A DNA stretch of 64,000 nt from Phytophthora hibernalis (GCA_012656075.1 JAAKBF010000020.1:62001-126000); one strand, 5' to 3'. Shown: positions 19,620-33,500, numbered from the stretch's first letter. The notes: generated by a model not told the origin, from the letters alone. Translations and numbers: made by a program.

Positions 19620-21263
19620 TCAGATGGGAACGGACTGCGGGACGCCGCTCATGGGCTTGAGCATCTTGCTCGCGCGGTCCGTGGGGAACGCCGGGCGCTC
19701 GCTGCTCATCTTGCGCTTCTCGCCGACCGAAGGCTGGGACTGATGCTGCTGTGGCGGTTGAAGCTGCTGCATCGGGTAGTGCATCTCCGGCGGCATCTGC
19801 TGCTGCGGAGGCATCTGGTTCATCATCACCTGCGGGTGCGGGAAGGTCGGAGGCAAGCCTCGCGTTTGGCCGTCGTGGTGATACGCCGGCGCGTACATCT
19901 GGTTCGACATGGGGTGCGTGGCCATCGCGGTGTGCATGATCGGGTTCGCGTTGTGCTGCAGGAGCTGTTGCGGCGGCTGCTGCATGGCCGCCACGTCCGA
20001 CTGGCCGGTCTTCTGGACAGCGTCGGCCGCGCAGGACGCCGCCTTCCTCTTCTGGCGAGCGAGCACGCGGCTTGAACCCACCTCGAACGACGTCGACATG
20101 CCCGAGCCAATGCACGCGTAGTAGCGGCGGTCTCCGGCCACCATCTGCACGAAGGCCTCGAACTGCACGTAGTACTTGACGTTGCGGCGCTTGCACTTGC
20201 CTTGGGCCATGTCCTCTGTGTACTTCCAGACCTTGGGCTTGAACTCGAAGCACGCGACGTTGCCGTCCTGCTGCACAAAGTCGGGCAGGCGTTCTCCGGT
20301 GATCCACTGGTCCTTCATGGCGTCCATCTCGTCCATCTCGACGGTGCGGCCAAGCATGCACTCTCGGATCACGGCCTCCTCAAAGGCCACGGGGATGTTC
20401 TCAAGCGAGTGGACGCGTCCCAGCAGCACGAGGTCGTCGAACGTCACGTTGCTGTTGAGCGTGACTTCCGTGACCAGACTGCCCCGGCACTTGCCCCACA
20501 TGAAGTCGTGCTGCTTGAGGTCTTCGATCTTGATGGCCGAGTAGTCGCCGAACACTTTGCAGCTCGGGAAGCACTGCAGGTTGCGTCGTCCGTTGCGCCA
20601 GTACTTGAGCTTGAGCGGCGTCTTGACCTTGATCATGGCTTCCTGGGCTGTACCGGAGCCGCCCGATCTCTGCGCCACGTCACTGTACGGCTGCGGGTAC
20701 GCGTCCACCTCCTTCTTGGTGGTCACATCGAGCAGCGGCGGGAACGAGTGGCTCGTCGTGGGCAGTGGCAGCATGGGGTTGTACATCTGCGTGGACCTGG
20801 GGAAGTGCATGCCGACCTCGTGGTGGAAGCTGCGGGGCTCCGGGTACTGCGACTGCGCGTACGGCGTCATCCTCGACTGCGCGTAGCCCGCGTACTGCTC
20901 TGCGTTGTTGCTATAGTGCTGCGACGCGCTGGACGTGACGACGGCCGACGTGGCGCGTAGACCGCCGCTCACGTCGTCGCGCAGAGGCGGCGAGTACTTG
21001 CGCGCGTACTCGAAGGGCAGCGGGTCGGCTGCGTAGTCCTCGGAGATGCTGGGGCCCGGCTTGGCGACGTATTGCATGGCGGAGGACGTGGAGGGCGAAG
21101 GATACGCGTACTGCTGCATGGGGTTGCTACTGCTGCTGCTGGCGTACGGCAGCTGGTACGCGCGCTCCTTGACGTCGTCCTTGGGGCTGCGACCTTGGGG
21201 CGGCGTGAGCGCGGCGCTGGAGGACGGCGCGTACAGCTGGTTGAGCGTCATGCCGATGGCCAT
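19620..21263 (-). CDS. Conserved Gln/Met/Pro-rich protein of unknown function
   Basis: A single open frame of about 547 residues starting at MAIGMTLNQLY, the first ATG after an in-frame stop. Residues 1-200 are low-complexity Ser/Pro/Tyr-rich. The middle (about 200-390) looks folded, with KLKYWRNGRRNLQCFPSC, DLKQHDFMWGKCRGSLV and WKYTEDMAQGKCKRRNVKYY, and suits a conserved globular domain. The C-terminus is rich in Gln, Met and Pro and ends with a basic KRKMSS region. Layout and composition would fit a nuclear or RNA/DNA-associated regulator, but I do not recognise the domain. An upstream 90-codon frame (21297-21569) in the same phase ends in a stop and may be leader sequence. Confidence 0.8.
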   Translation of the reverse strand: MAIGMTLNQLYAPSSSAALTPPQGRSPKDDVKERAYQLPYASSSSSNPMQQYAYPSPSTSSAMQYVAKPGPSISEDYAADPLPFEYARKYSPPLRDDVSGGLRATSAVVTSSASQHYSNNAEQYAGYAQSRMTPYAQSQYPEPRSFHHEVGMHFPRSTQMYNPMLPLPTTSHSFPPLLDVTTKKEVDAYPQPYSDVAQRSGGSGTAQEAMIKVKTPLKLKYWRNGRRNLQCFPSCKVFGDYSAIKIEDLKQHDFMWGKCRGSLVTEVTLNSNVTFDDLVLLGRVHSLENIPVAFEEAVIRECMLGRTVEMDEMDAMKDQWITGERLPDFVQQDGNVACFEFKPKVWKYTEDMAQGKCKRRNVKYYVQFEAFVQMVAGDRRYYACIGSGMSTSFEVGSSRVLARQKRKAASCAADAVQKTGQSDVAAMQQPPQQLLQHNANPIMHTAMATHPMSNQMYAPAYHHDGQTRGLPPTFPHPQVMMNQMPPQQQMPPEMHYPMQQLQPPQQHQSQPSVGEKRKMSSERPAFPTDRASKMLKPMSGVPQSVPI

Positions 21264-23945
21264 GGGGTGGGATGCGAGGCCACGTGACACTAGCGCCTAC
21301 TCTCCAGGAGCGAAATCGAGAAATGAGCGATCGGACTCGCTGCGACTTGCTTTGTTACTGTCGAAGGGCGGCGCGGCTGTGTTCCACTGTTGGGTGAGCG
21401 CAGACAGCATCCCCTCGCTATAAGGATCTAAATTATGTGGCGAGCTGTACCGTGGATCACCGCTACAAGAGAAACGTGAGGAAGACTGACGGCTCTCGTT
21501 GGGATTTTCTACAGCTTGCCTTCGACTCGCTTGGTCCAAGTAACGACAGGCTGACGACGGCCCGTGCAATGTCCCCGTTATCTTAATTCATATCTTGTTT
21601 GCACGCATTCTTTTTCATTCCTCAAGTACCAAGCTGCCTACTATCGCACCACCAATAGCAATAACTACATCGTAACTTAGCTGTTGTTTAGCTTTGTAGA
21701 TTATCAAACACCAGTTACTGTTAGTTAGTGTGTAGTACAATTCACAAACATGTTTGCGGAGTTCACTGAGTAATGCACGTCCACGCTTCGATTTCAAATT
21801 CTCCAAATTGACGCACCGAAAGCGAACATTCCGCACAACACCAAATGCATCCAAAGCGCTCTCCATATCAGTCAGAGCTACCGCAACCGTTATTCCCAAT
21901 GAAAGCCATAAATGGCAAAGCCATATCTTCATTAGCGAGCGCTTGTCCAGGACAGCCCTGCGTGGCGAAGTTCGTTACCGCATCGTTGATATCATTATTC
22001 CCACATTTATCATAAAGCGCACCCATTGTTAGCCAATCAAATCTCTTATATAATCAGCAAGCATAAGATAAACTATAGTTAACAAAGCCATTATAACCAC
22101 AGCCCTGGTGTAGATTAGGTAGGACTTATGATTTCGGCGATACGGTAGTGGCTACTCCGCCCGTCTGCCATAGACTTGCGTACCTGCGCAAGATCCGTGC
22201 TCGGCCCCGTCGCTGTTCGTGCTGATCGCTGATAGATTGAAGAATTTCAAGGCGAAAAGGTTCGATACTTTGACAAGAGTGACCGGTCTCCAGCCAACAG
22301 AAAGGGCCCAAAAGTGATTCGAACGCAAGGCTTTTACGGGTGCCAATTGCTGCGGCACCTGCCACAGCGACCCGAGCAATGGCAGCGTGACGCTGTTGCT
22401 AACAAGCCATCTGCACATCGGGCCAAGTGTCTGTTTTCGATATTGCAGCTTGCTCTCGTTTGTTGGTGTTGTCCGCTGCCACAGTAGAGCTGCTCGGTGT
22501 AGTCACCAAGAGTGGCGCCTAGAGTCAGATCGCAGCTACTGAATTAGAGTGGGATATGATGACACAGGTACGTCGTCAATTTGTAGCTGCACACTCAACG
22601 TGAGCTATAATAACCTCGCGAAAGTCGGCGCGAAGCCTGCATCAGCGTGGATCGTACATGTAGCGCGACGTAAATGAGCGTCTACATCGAGCGCAGTCAC
22701 GCCCAAGGACAAGGGAGCCACCGACAGGTACCTAAGCGGCTCGGCCGCGATTTGACCTGCTCGCCATCAAACTTTGATTCAAAGAGAGCGCGGTCAACCG
22801 CTAACACTCACGCGCATGCTGTACTGTACGTACGGCCGCCAGCTTCAAGAAGGCCCTCGAGGGAATTCCGAGTCGAGCGGAGAAGGGGACTTTGAAATCA
22901 TTCAAAGCGAGACCAGCCTTTGCTGGATTTCCCCGTTTGCCCGCCGTCGCGTCGACGCAGCTTCCATATTCGCGGTGTTGTCGAGCGTCCTGCATGGGGC
23001 GTCTTGCGCTAGCTGCTAAGCTTAGTGATGTTGGTGGAGGTGATGATAATATCTTTGCTTGCCGGCGCTAAACTAAATGCCACCACCACGTCAATGCCTG
23101 TGGGAGCGGCTTCAGCTTTTTGATTTGACTTGGCCTCACTATACTCGCGATAGTCGCATGATGCGGGTCCCACGTTGCTGTCCTCGTTTACAGGCAAAGG
23201 ATCCCAGCAAGCACAAACACCAAAGCCATTTGCAGCGTGCACACTGTTACATACATCGACGCCAATAGCTGTCACCGACGCTGACAGCCACGCTGACCAT
23301 AACGCGCGTTACTCAGCCTTATTCGCACCGCATCAAAGTCTCCGGGTCATTTTCGCCGTCCAAGCGAGTCTGCTGCGGACGAGTCTCTGGCCGTGATACC
23401 ATGCCAACACGATGTGCTGCCTTCTGGCGACTTTGTACCGGCTGGTCGCGGCTTTCATTAGCTCACGGTTGTGCTTGTCGTGACTCGTGATCTGGAGGAA
23501 GTGACTCCGCGGGCGCTGGTCTCGCTCGCTCGTACAGCAGCAGCTGGACCCGCGGAGCAAAACTCCTCACGTCGCGGCGTGGCGTCGGGTACACTGCCAC
23601 CACTTGCTAAGTGTGCGCCAAGGTTTTCCTCGCGTCTCCGAGCTCGCCTTGATGGCAGCTCACCTCACGCTCGGTGAGTGTGACCAAGGAGTGGCATGCA
23701 AATGGGGGCGGAAGAAAGCGGGCAACGCTGGCCACGTTGTCCAGTCTATAGGAATGGCTCACCGCTGCGATAGTGGGATCCATGGCCAAGATGTCCAAGA
23801 CGACACTGCAACGAGTGTACATGTGCATGTTGTACATGTTCACCCGCCGAGAACATGGCCAAACACGGTAAAAGTCCAGATTGCAACATGCCACGATAAT
23901 CTTGATAAATAGACGCCTGCAGCTAGCACACTACAACAAAACTAC
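21264..23945. other. Long poorly coding interval
   Basis: Apart from one small candidate (21615-21932) I find no frame with recognisable content. Short overlapping frames at 22126-22418 and 23009-23275 (minus) have no domain and no paralogue here. The interval may carry leaders of the flanking genes or decayed sequence. Confidence 0.4.
21615..21932 (-). CDS. Small hypothetical protein with hydrophobic ends
   Basis: A 105-residue frame. The N-terminus MKIWLCHLWLSLGITVAVAL resembles a signal peptide or anchor, and the C-terminus (DVVIAIGGAIVGSLVLEE) is also hydrophobic. The middle has several Cys and basic residues. No family recognised and no paralogue in the window; it may be chance. Confidence 0.3.
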   Translation of the reverse strand: MKIWLCHLWLSLGITVAVALTDMESALDAFGVVRNVRFRCVNLENLKSKRGRALLSELRKHVCELYYTLTNSNWCLIIYKAKQQLSYDVVIAIGGAIVGSLVLEE

Positions 23946-24440
23946 TCAGCCAACCTGCTGCATTGCAGCCTTGTACTCGCGCATCTCGCGCTCGCGCTGC
24001 TCGGCTTCGAGTAGCAGCTCTTCCTGCCGTTTTGCCTCTTGTTCCGCCACAACGGCGCTCTGCACGCGGTGGTACGTGGACGAGATCGGGATGTCGTCCG
24101 CGCTGCGAGATGACTTCCTGGGTGACGGCGAAGGAGGCGACTGCACAACCACCTCTGGCACTCGGACAAGAATCACGGCTAGCTCATTTGCTACGTCCGT
24201 GGCCTTTCCTTGAGGCAGTTCGGGCTCGTCGACTTCGGCCGCTGGCTCCTCGTCATCCGACTTGTCCATGGGTGTGCCATCACCTCGGTCCATGAGCATA
24301 TTCTGCACTGCATAGCCAATTGCGGGCCCCACTTGGTTCCCACTATCGGGTGGGGACAAGATGGGTGCCACCTCGGTCGTCGTAGCTGCATATTCCGTGC
24401 GTGGAGTCACCTCTGGGCACTTGGACGGACAGCAGCCCAT
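23946..24440 (-). CDS. Small MGCC-anchored acidic protein
   Basis: 164 residues starting MGCCPSKCPE: Gly2 suits N-myristoylation, with neighbouring Cys3/Cys4/Cys8 for palmitoylation, so membrane attachment is likely. The centre is acidic and Pro/Ser-rich (VVQSPPSPSPRKSSRSADD). The C-terminus (about 125-160) is a Glu/Gln/Arg-rich helix, probably a short coiled coil (EQEAKRQEELLLEAEQRERE). Function unknown. It lies 153 bp downstream of the dynein gene on the same strand. Confidence 0.65.
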   Translation of the reverse strand: MGCCPSKCPEVTPRTEYAATTTEVAPILSPPDSGNQVGPAIGYAVQNMLMDRGDGTPMDKSDDEEPAAEVDEPELPQGKATDVANELAVILVRVPEVVVQSPPSPSPRKSSRSADDIPISSTYHRVQSAVVAEQEAKRQEELLLEAEQREREMREYKAAMQQVG

Positions 24441-24593
24441 TCTCGATGTTCGCCTTTTACTTCTGCTGCAATGAGCTAAACGTCCTCAGGCCTAAGGTCA
24501 AAATGGCTACATCTTTATGTATCACTTGCCAGAAAGCTTAATTCAGTACACAATCCAAGCTCACTTCAACAAGATCGACCAATCAAGAGCTAG

Positions 24594-27500
24594 CTACTCG
24601 CCAAGGAAGAGCGCCACGCCCGCCAGCACCCAGCGAGCCCTATCGCCTGAAATGGGCATCGAAATCTCTACCAGCACGCGTTCCCTGTCCGTGGAGTAAT
24701 ACAGCGGCGTCTTGATGCAGTTTTCCTTCTCGTACATCTCCTGGGCGTCCTCGCGCACAAACGCCACGTAGCAAGACGGCACTGCAACTAGTTCTTGTGC
24801 GTCCGACACAGCTTCCAGCAGCGTACCTCCTTCAAACGAAGCACCTTGCAACAGCAGCCTCGTCAGCTCGAACCACTCGACTTTGGAGCCGCTCAGACGC
24901 TCGCGCTCCCAGCAGGACAGCAGCTTCATGCCGTCCATCGAGCACTTTTGCTCTCGTGCGCTCTGTTGACGCAGTGCATTGAGAAACGTGCCTGGATGCA
25001 GCAGCTCCGACATGTCCAGGCCTTTTGTGAGCAACTGACCACTGCCCACAGCTTCCTGCCACTCGGAGAGAGCACGTTTGCGCATGGCGAGGCCTCGCAA
25101 CCAAGTGGCCACAACCTCGCTGCCTTCCCACTGAGCTGACCAGTCCGCCGGGACAACGCCCTTCAACAGAGCTTTGGCCACAGTCTGGATTGCCGGTGTC
25201 AGCAGACCAGTGCCGTAGATCACCTTCTTCAACGCCTGTAGACTGGAGTTCACTTGCTGAGCCAGATCCAGCGCGTAGTCATTCTCTAGCGCCACGAACG
25301 CGTCTGCAGGGGCCATTACCTGCAGGTTCTTCCCGCTGCTAGACGATATCGATGTGCCTTCTAGCTGAAAACCAGTCGTGAGCTTACCCCACGTCTCCAG
25401 CAGTGGACCGAGTTGAGCACGCCACTTCTCGCGGTCGAATGCCGTTGCTTCAGCCTCGCTAGAAGAGAGAGCCTTCAGCTGAACGATAACCTGGCCGGAT
25501 AGAGAACGCTGCATGGACCGCTCGATGTTGTCCGGCAGTCCAAACATGGCGGGGGCATCGACGTCCGGGAAGCGGTCGATGATGTCGAGGAAGTCGGCGT
25601 GCTGAGCGCTTTGAGGGAGCTTCACACCACGAGTCACGCTCTTTTGTCCCGACAGCAGCTCTTGACTGAAGTATTCGTTCAGGTTGCAGCGGAGCACGCG
25701 CAGGTCGTACGGGTTGTCGATACGTCCACCGTAGATGGCGTTCTCCATGAGCCCATGAAGCGATTGCCAGTCGATGCCACCAGAACCACCTCCACTAGTC
25801 TGACAGGCCAGCTCCATGACGTTTGAGCCTGCTCGGAAGTCGCCGAACGAGAACTCGTAGAACTTGGTCCACCCTTGCGGGATGTACGTGCGTCGCTCTT
25901 GGAGTAGTGCGTGGAAGAACGCCAACAGGAAGAGTAGCTGAGCCCGTGCAGGGAGCCTTTGCCGATGAAATCGGGATTCCATGCAGCATACGTGCGTTGC
26001 AGATTTTTCTTCATGCCAGGAGGAGACTCGAAAGTGATCTTGAGACTCTGCTCCAACAGAACGAGCGGGAACGCATCGTGCGGCTCCGTTGTGAGCCATA
26101 GTCGGAACTTGTGGCTCGCCGTGAGAGCACTAAACGTTTTTCTAGAACTGGTAGCCAAGCAATAACGAGATGGAGATTCTGCAGACATAACCACTCGCCG
26201 TGCTCTGCTGTTGACTTGAGCAAGTTCAAAGCCTTATCCTGTTGGCCACCACCCATAGCAACCTCAAAGTAGTGTCCTTTTCCAACGACAGACGTCGCTA
26301 CTTCTTCCAACTCCTTCGAAGGATCAGCTCCTGCCGTTGTCAGCAGAAGCACTGGTGTCGTGTTGGTAGCCTCTTCCGTCCCGATGACTTTAAAGTCAAG
26401 TGACGGCGGAGTAAGCGACTTGAGTTGCATGACGCCGCAGATGAATTGAATGATAACACTCTGAAGTCGATCGGGACGTAAGGCCTGGACAACAAGCAGC
26501 TTCTGAAAAGCGGAGAGACCTCCTGCAGACCCGGATTTGTCCATTTTCGGGTGGAAGTTTTGCTCGCACTCCATCGATTTCGACCATCGAATCCACATGT
26601 CGTGGCTTTCAAACTTGCATTGCTGTGCCAGACGTGGTAGTGCCTCCACAAACTGTGTGAAAGCTTCCTTGCGCTCAGGCGACGCCCATTCTGGAAGTTG
26701 AGAATGTCCACTCGATCCCTTTTCGTTCTCAACCAACTCACCACAAAAGAATTCGTACTCGTTTTTCTCAAAGCACTCAGGGTGCATCCCATGTACCAAG
26801 TGCAATCCAAACATTGGTCGGTGCTCTTTAAAAAGTGCACGACCCACAAACATCAACATCTTGTACTCGAGGATAGGAATCAATCGCAAAATTCGATCCT
26901 TCGTGCTCGATGACTCCATCTTCGTTGCCAAGGTAGCCTTGAAAAGCCCCAAGAACGAAACTAACGAGAAGCGGTACATGTGGTTAACAGCACTCAGCTG
27001 TTTCACCAGGAAGAACATTTTAGCACCTTCATGAGCGAACGGGCAGTACGTGTCACGTTTTTCATCCAACTCCTCAGATTTCTTCGCCGATCGCTCAAGT
27101 GCGTTCTCAATCTCAGCACTCGTAGCTTTCGTCTTTGTGAGGGATTCCACGAGGATGGTATTTTCCAGGATATCTCCTTCTGACGTTGCAAGTGCCTCCA
27201 CAAGCTGCTTTTCAAGCGCAGCAAGCTGCACCTTGCAGTCTTCTTCCTGGCGAAGTAGTTCACTCTTCTCCTGTTCGAGCTCGGGTTGCTCGTGCTGAAT
27301 AGTGACGCCTAGAAGCTGACCTTCCAAGCCAGACTTAGTGACCGTAAAGTTGACCACGTTGACAATAGCAACTGCGTCGGGTGCTAGTGGTGGTGACGGA
27401 TTTCTTGTAACCAGGTATAGGCGGAAGTTTTCGTTGTAGTCGATCACCTTATCACCCAGCGCAACAACAAATCGCGGGCCCTGATGAATCAAATCTTTAC

Positions 27501-30500
27501 GAACCAACGGGTACAGGTAGGGCTCAACGTTGTCGACTTCCAGAATCACGAGCGTCTTTCCGAAGCGAACAGATTGCTCCACTAGGTTTACGAAGCGTGC
27601 ATCTTGTGACTGCACAATGGAAAGTGGGCGTGTTGTGTCCTTTGCCAGCTCGGCTTGCAACCACGCTGTGCTTGCACTGGCCGGATCAATGATGAACGGA
27701 CAGCGATCACCACTAGAATGGGAGACAATCAGTGCATTTTCCATCGATAGGTTGTCCGATGGAAGGCCCATACTTTTCCATGTGAGCAATTCACTCTCGG
27801 AGCTCAACAGTTTCCGGTAGTCAAAGTGAAGGCTGCTTGCGGGGCCATTAGAGTTAGCGTTCTCTAGGATATTCCGCTCCCATTCCTTCACGATACGCTT
27901 TCTAGCATCCTCTGAGCACTTGCCAAGGAACGTTGTAAAGGCCGAGGCAAGTAACATGCGCACAGGTAGATCGGTTAGACGGCTCTCGAGCTCCTTCACT
28001 TGTTCAGACCAACGATGCTTCTCGCCACCCAGTTTGCTCAGTAACCCCTGAGCCTTATTCAACGTGCTCTGAGCTTGCTCCAAGTTCACGCGCAAGATCT
28101 CGGCCTCTTTGGTCTTCTCTCCGAATTGCACCTTCATCTTATCCACCGTGATGTCGATCTTCTTCAGCTCGCTTTCACATTGCTGGAGACGCTGTTGTGA
28201 AGCGTCAAGCGACCGCTTCGCCTCAGCAAGATCTGTTTCAAGCGGTTCGATCTTGTTGAGCACCATCGAGTACTTGAGATTGGCCTTCACCCACGTGGCC
28301 AAGGTGCAGCAGCTACACTCACACGGTAAATAGTTTCATGGTCGAAAGACGATGTTTTGCTCTTCACAAGTTTTGTGACAGCCTTGGAAATCTCCGGAGT
28401 GATCCGATGGGCATCATAGTTGAGAATATCTTCCTTCACACCACGGTTGCCGAGGAACTTCTTCATGGAGTTCCAAGACGTATCCTGAATGCCCAAAAGC
28501 ATCAGCACAGCTGAAAGCACATCGTGAATGGGCTCAGGCGGCATCTTCAGTGAGCGGATCTCATTCAGATTGTCACTCTTGATGTTACCCACAGCTTCCA
28601 TGGCAGTCTGGAGAATGGTGTGATCTCACTCAACTCCTGTTCAATCTCGCGCTTACGAGCATTCGTGGCCGATTCGGCCTTTGCTAGCTGCTTCTTGAGG
28701 TCTTCAACCTCTCGGCGGTTAGTAGCAGCACGATCCAAAGCGTTTGTGATCTCTTTCATGGCTTCGTCGGCCGAAATCTGAGCAGCAGTCAAGTCCTTCT
28801 TCTTCAAGACAGCATTGCGACTTAGTTCATCCACAGTCACACTTGCTTCTTCCAGCTTACTCAAACCGCTCTTGAGATGGCGGATCTCCTGCACAATTTG
28901 CTTGCATTTAGCTTCGAACAGCGTGCGCCATGTCCCTAGAAAGCAAATGAACTCGCGTGGTGTAGCCCCAAACTCCTTACAACTCGCGTACAGACTGGTG
29001 ATGAGCGGAGTAGTTTTGATAAGACTGTCGACGAGCTCGGACCCGTTCAGCAATAGTTCTGGCAGTCGAGCCATGCTGGTGGTGTTCCATTCTCCCATCC
29101 AGACAATTGCACAGCGTGTGTAAAGCGCTGGATTGCTCTCGCAACGCAGTACAAACTGCGGATTTCGTGAATCCATCGCGAGCACCACGTGCACAAACTG
29201 CTGAACACGAGACACAAAGAAGTCGTACACTGTACGAATATGTTCCTGACCGCTAGCCCCGATGCTTTCAAGCATAAGCTCCTTGAGTGGAGCGATCTGT
29301 GGCTCTATCTCCTCGTGTGTGTACAAACCAGGAACTTCTCCTGAGCTCAATAAAGAGTTAGTTAGTTCCAAGATGGCATCTTGAGTAAAATGGTGGTCTT
29401 CCAAGTAGAGCACGTAATGTTGTCCTTCCACTCCAGCTTTCACTAGCAAGCTCTTGAGATCAGTACGGAAGCTACCAGCATCGTAATTCCTGGTGACACT
29501 CGGAGAGAACATCGTGTAGTTCAGCATGTACGAGATAAGTGTAGCAGCCGAACGTCGACCGACACCGGAGTTTCCAACGAGTAGCATTGAGCCTCCTAGC
29601 TCCGACAGGACGCGCTCGATGATAGTCAAATGCTCAGGATCTCATCAAAAAGCAGCATGTGCAAGTCCTTCTCCTCGCGCTCATATAGCACCATACCTTG
29701 CGTGACTACTTGAGAAAATTCATCACTAGCAATTCTTTGCAGAGATGCTGCTCCCGCTGTAGCGTTTCCTGCAGCATCTCCACCAACACTTCCTCCAGCT
29801 GAACGGCAGTGCAGTGAGCTGAAGTATACATCCTGCAATTGAGCGGCGTGACGCCACTGCTGCTTCAAACACTGTTGAGAATGCCGTCAAACTTCGATTT
29901 GGCTTCATTGTCCACGAGTCGATCACGGAAAAGACGACGTGCTTCATGTGCGAGTGCATCGAGTACATCTTCATGTTCGAGGTCATACCGAACAAGGGCA
30001 AAGACCCACTTGGTCAGATCACGTGGCGTAAAAGGTAGTGACGCTGTTCGTCCACCGTGAATTTGGTTTTGATAGTGTCGTAAACCTCCACCATGCTCTT
30101 CGCTAGTCGATCACGGTTAGCAGAATCGCGCCAGGTAGCAGGCAGATTCGGCGTGTTAGAAGGGTCGAACACGCCCTCGAGGAAGGTTGAATAAACTACG
30201 GCAAGCTCTTCGGTTGACGGATAATCCATGTAGGCAACCTTCACGATCGCGGTAAATCGTGTGGAGAGCGGATGGCGCCCCACTGTCGTTGCAGCATTCA
30301 TGGACGCAACGAGCTGAATTTTTCCACCCCAAGGAACTCCAAGTGCTGATCGTAGAACCCGTTGAAGGTGATCAATTGCTGTAGGAAGGCAATCAACATG
30401 CACGTGTCGTACTGGTCCGGCTTTGGCAAATTGATATCCTTGAGATAAAGCACGAGTCTTTCAGCATCTCGAGGGCGGTAGACGCGACCTGTTGGCGTCG

Positions 30501-33500
30501 AGAAAAGCGAGCAGCACTGAGCGATTTTGTGAATAACGTGGTCTGCTGTTGTCTGCGCGTTGCAGTGCAACACAGACACTGTGACGCTTTTAGGTTCTTG
30601 AAGGCTTGACGGATCATCATGTTCTTGCCACTTCCTTCTGGCCCAACAAGGATGAAAGGCTCCATCTTCTCTACCCACGGCTCGATAAGTTTTAGACCTC
30701 GTTGAACACTCACAGTTGGCACGACGGCATCCAAGCCATTGACTAAGAGGTCTTTACGGTCCATTTTACCATCCATGGAGCCGTACGTGTCGCGCTTGGT
30801 CTCATACGTGTAAAACGTTGAGCCTTGACAGTAGCAATCAAGCGGTGAGCTCATGTCGGGAGGACGCTCGTTCGCCATCATGAAAAGTGACTTGGCAAAC
30901 GATGCACGCGACCCCATAGCCAAGTTCGCCCCGAAACCGCGGATCATAGCGCAAACAAACTCGGATCGAGTCGTGGCCGACGCTACATGGCTTAGCCCAT
31001 TCATGATAGTACCGACTGTAGTGGTAGCCACGATGGCATCGTACTTGTGCAATTCTTCCAAGCCTCTTGTGAACAACTCGTCGATCCATTGTCTCAATGC
31101 ATCGCGTGTGTTGTTGGTACTTGGGTCAGAAGGAGGTGAAAGTGTGAGAAGCCATTTGCTTACGAGTCTCTGGATGACCATATCCTCATCGGAGAGGAAG
31201 ATCATACCCATTCGCGAAATTGTTGCGGGCGATGCGAATCGCAGGTCGTGCGTCTCAAACACGAAGTTGACGTTCGGGCCGAAGTTGATACGTTCACCGT
31301 TCGGCAGAGTGAGCAGGTGATTGTCGTCCAACACCGAGTTCAGCGACTCAATCCATTCGGGGTCAACGTCGCCATCGCAAATTATCCACGAGCGAACGTT
31401 CTCGGGTTCCTTAACAACCTGTCGAGCTGCTGCAGTGAGGACACCGTCTTCCCATTCTCGAGTGTCCAAGTCCATATGGCCTAGTAAACGCTCGCGAGGC
31501 ATTGACTTCGGATTCATAACATGGGTCTTCACAAGTTGACCGCATCTGATCAATGCTTGCTGGAGAACCTGCCACACTGTAGACTTGCCGCTACCCGAAG
31601 GTCCTACAACCACGCATCCCATGCGTTGGTCCAGTGACTCCTTCAGCTGCAGCATTTTCCTGATCTGTAGTTCGTCTACTTCCAGGAAGAACGGTTTACT
31701 TGTCATGACTTCACGAATGGCATCACCTAGTGCGCCTCCTGCAAGATCGGCCGATTCAACACCAGGGAACACATCTCCGATAAGAGCCAAGAATCTTGTC
31801 GAGTCCACGAATGTGAGCTTTGATAGCGTGTTGATCCGCACAGCCTTGATGAGGATCTCGGTTTCTTCTGCCGTCGTCATTCTCATTGGTTTGCTGTCCG
31901 CCGATTTCGATTCCTCTTCTCCATTACCATTAGACTTGCCAGTATTGGTAGCGCGATCCTTCTTCTCACCCTGCAAGAGTTTTCCAGCCGTGTTGAGTAC
32001 TGCTTTCAGTGCACGCAAACCCCAGTCGTAGTGCTGCTGGCGAGATAGCAGTTGTCCAGACAACGTATAAAGTGAGACAACCTTTGAAGCAATGTCTTTG
32101 GCTTCGCTGAAACCTTCCGAGTAGAGGATAACTTCCGCGATGAGGTTGTTATCCGGTCGACCCATTGCCACAGGCCGAAAGAGTGCCTTGAGGTTGTCAG
32201 GAAGTTTTGAACGTCCGCCATACCCTTTTCCGGCGGGGTTGAGTGTCACAAAGATACCAGCGTTGAAATCGACATCCACGGAGCGATTCAACAGGTTAAT
32301 GTTTCCTGTTTTCTCCTTGATGGCGTCCTGGATAACCTGAATCTGCTGAGAAATGGCAGAAAGTTGGTCCTCCTTCAGACGATTAAACTCGTCAAAACAC
32401 CCCCAGGCACCACATTTGACTAAGCCGATGAAGATGCGACCCATAGATTGGAAGTCGATGCCCTCATCGCAGTTGAACACTAACACTTGTCGTCCAAACT
32501 GTCCTCCCAACGCCTTCACAGACTCCGTTTTACCTGTACCAGCGGGTCCGTACGGATTGCCTCCGAAACCCATGTGCATACCTTGAGTGAGCGTAAGGTA
32601 GCATTTGTCTGTCAAAGGTGTGTGCACCAACTTCGGCGCATTGCCCTGGTATTCGTACGTGTAGGCAAATTCAGCGTCATTCATCCGTATCAAACACGGC
32701 GGTGGGTCTTTGCTGGACTGCTTTCGGGTATCCAGATAGAACCGAAGCTGCTTCTGCCAGATCCAGTCGTTCACGGATCGACAATTGGCAGCCAAGAGCT
32801 GATCGCACACGTCGATATGGTGAACTAAATCCAGGACGAGCGCTTTAACTTTGAGACTCATGAGCAGCTCGGTACTCAGGTCTAATGACGTCAATTCGCG
32901 CAGAGTATCCTGTAAACTACGCTTCAGCTCCAGGACCCCACCACTTTTGATTGCCGCCTCAGCTTGTGAGCAGAATCGGATCTGTTCCGTTAGACACAGC
33001 ACTTGCGATGGGAAAGCATGGTAGTCTGGAGCACTAATGCTCACACACTGCGCTGTTTGAGCGCGAATTGTACGACGCATCTCGTTCGTAAAGGTTTCAA
33101 GCCATTCCTCGACGTTGATCGTAACTGCGACCGGTGTGTGAAGCTCCACACGTTCGCCTGCAGCACTCAGCATCGCCACGATCTGGTCTTGCTTCTCGGA
33201 AAACTCCACTCGATAAACGCCTTGGTAGAGTTTCTTGAGGTGGCTCTGAATCACTGCAGGGTTTTGAGCCTGACCCAGGATTTCAAGCAGGTCTTCATCA
33301 CCAATGAAGTAAAACCGCGGCATACTCGAGCGCTTCTCCTCGAGAAAGTCAGCCAGGGCTTTCTGGCAGCGCTCAAGTTGATCGACCATAGTAGTAAGAC
33401 GCTCCACTAGTTGTGGGAACATCAGTTCATCAGCCAGGTTGAAGAGCTTTGGATCTCGTTCGACCGAGCCCATAATGTCTGTGAATTCCTCATCCACACG

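Noticed and set aside
22126..22418. Two overlapping minus-strand frames as a small gene
   Set aside because: No domain, no start context, no paralogue, and both frames are equally open; probably chance.
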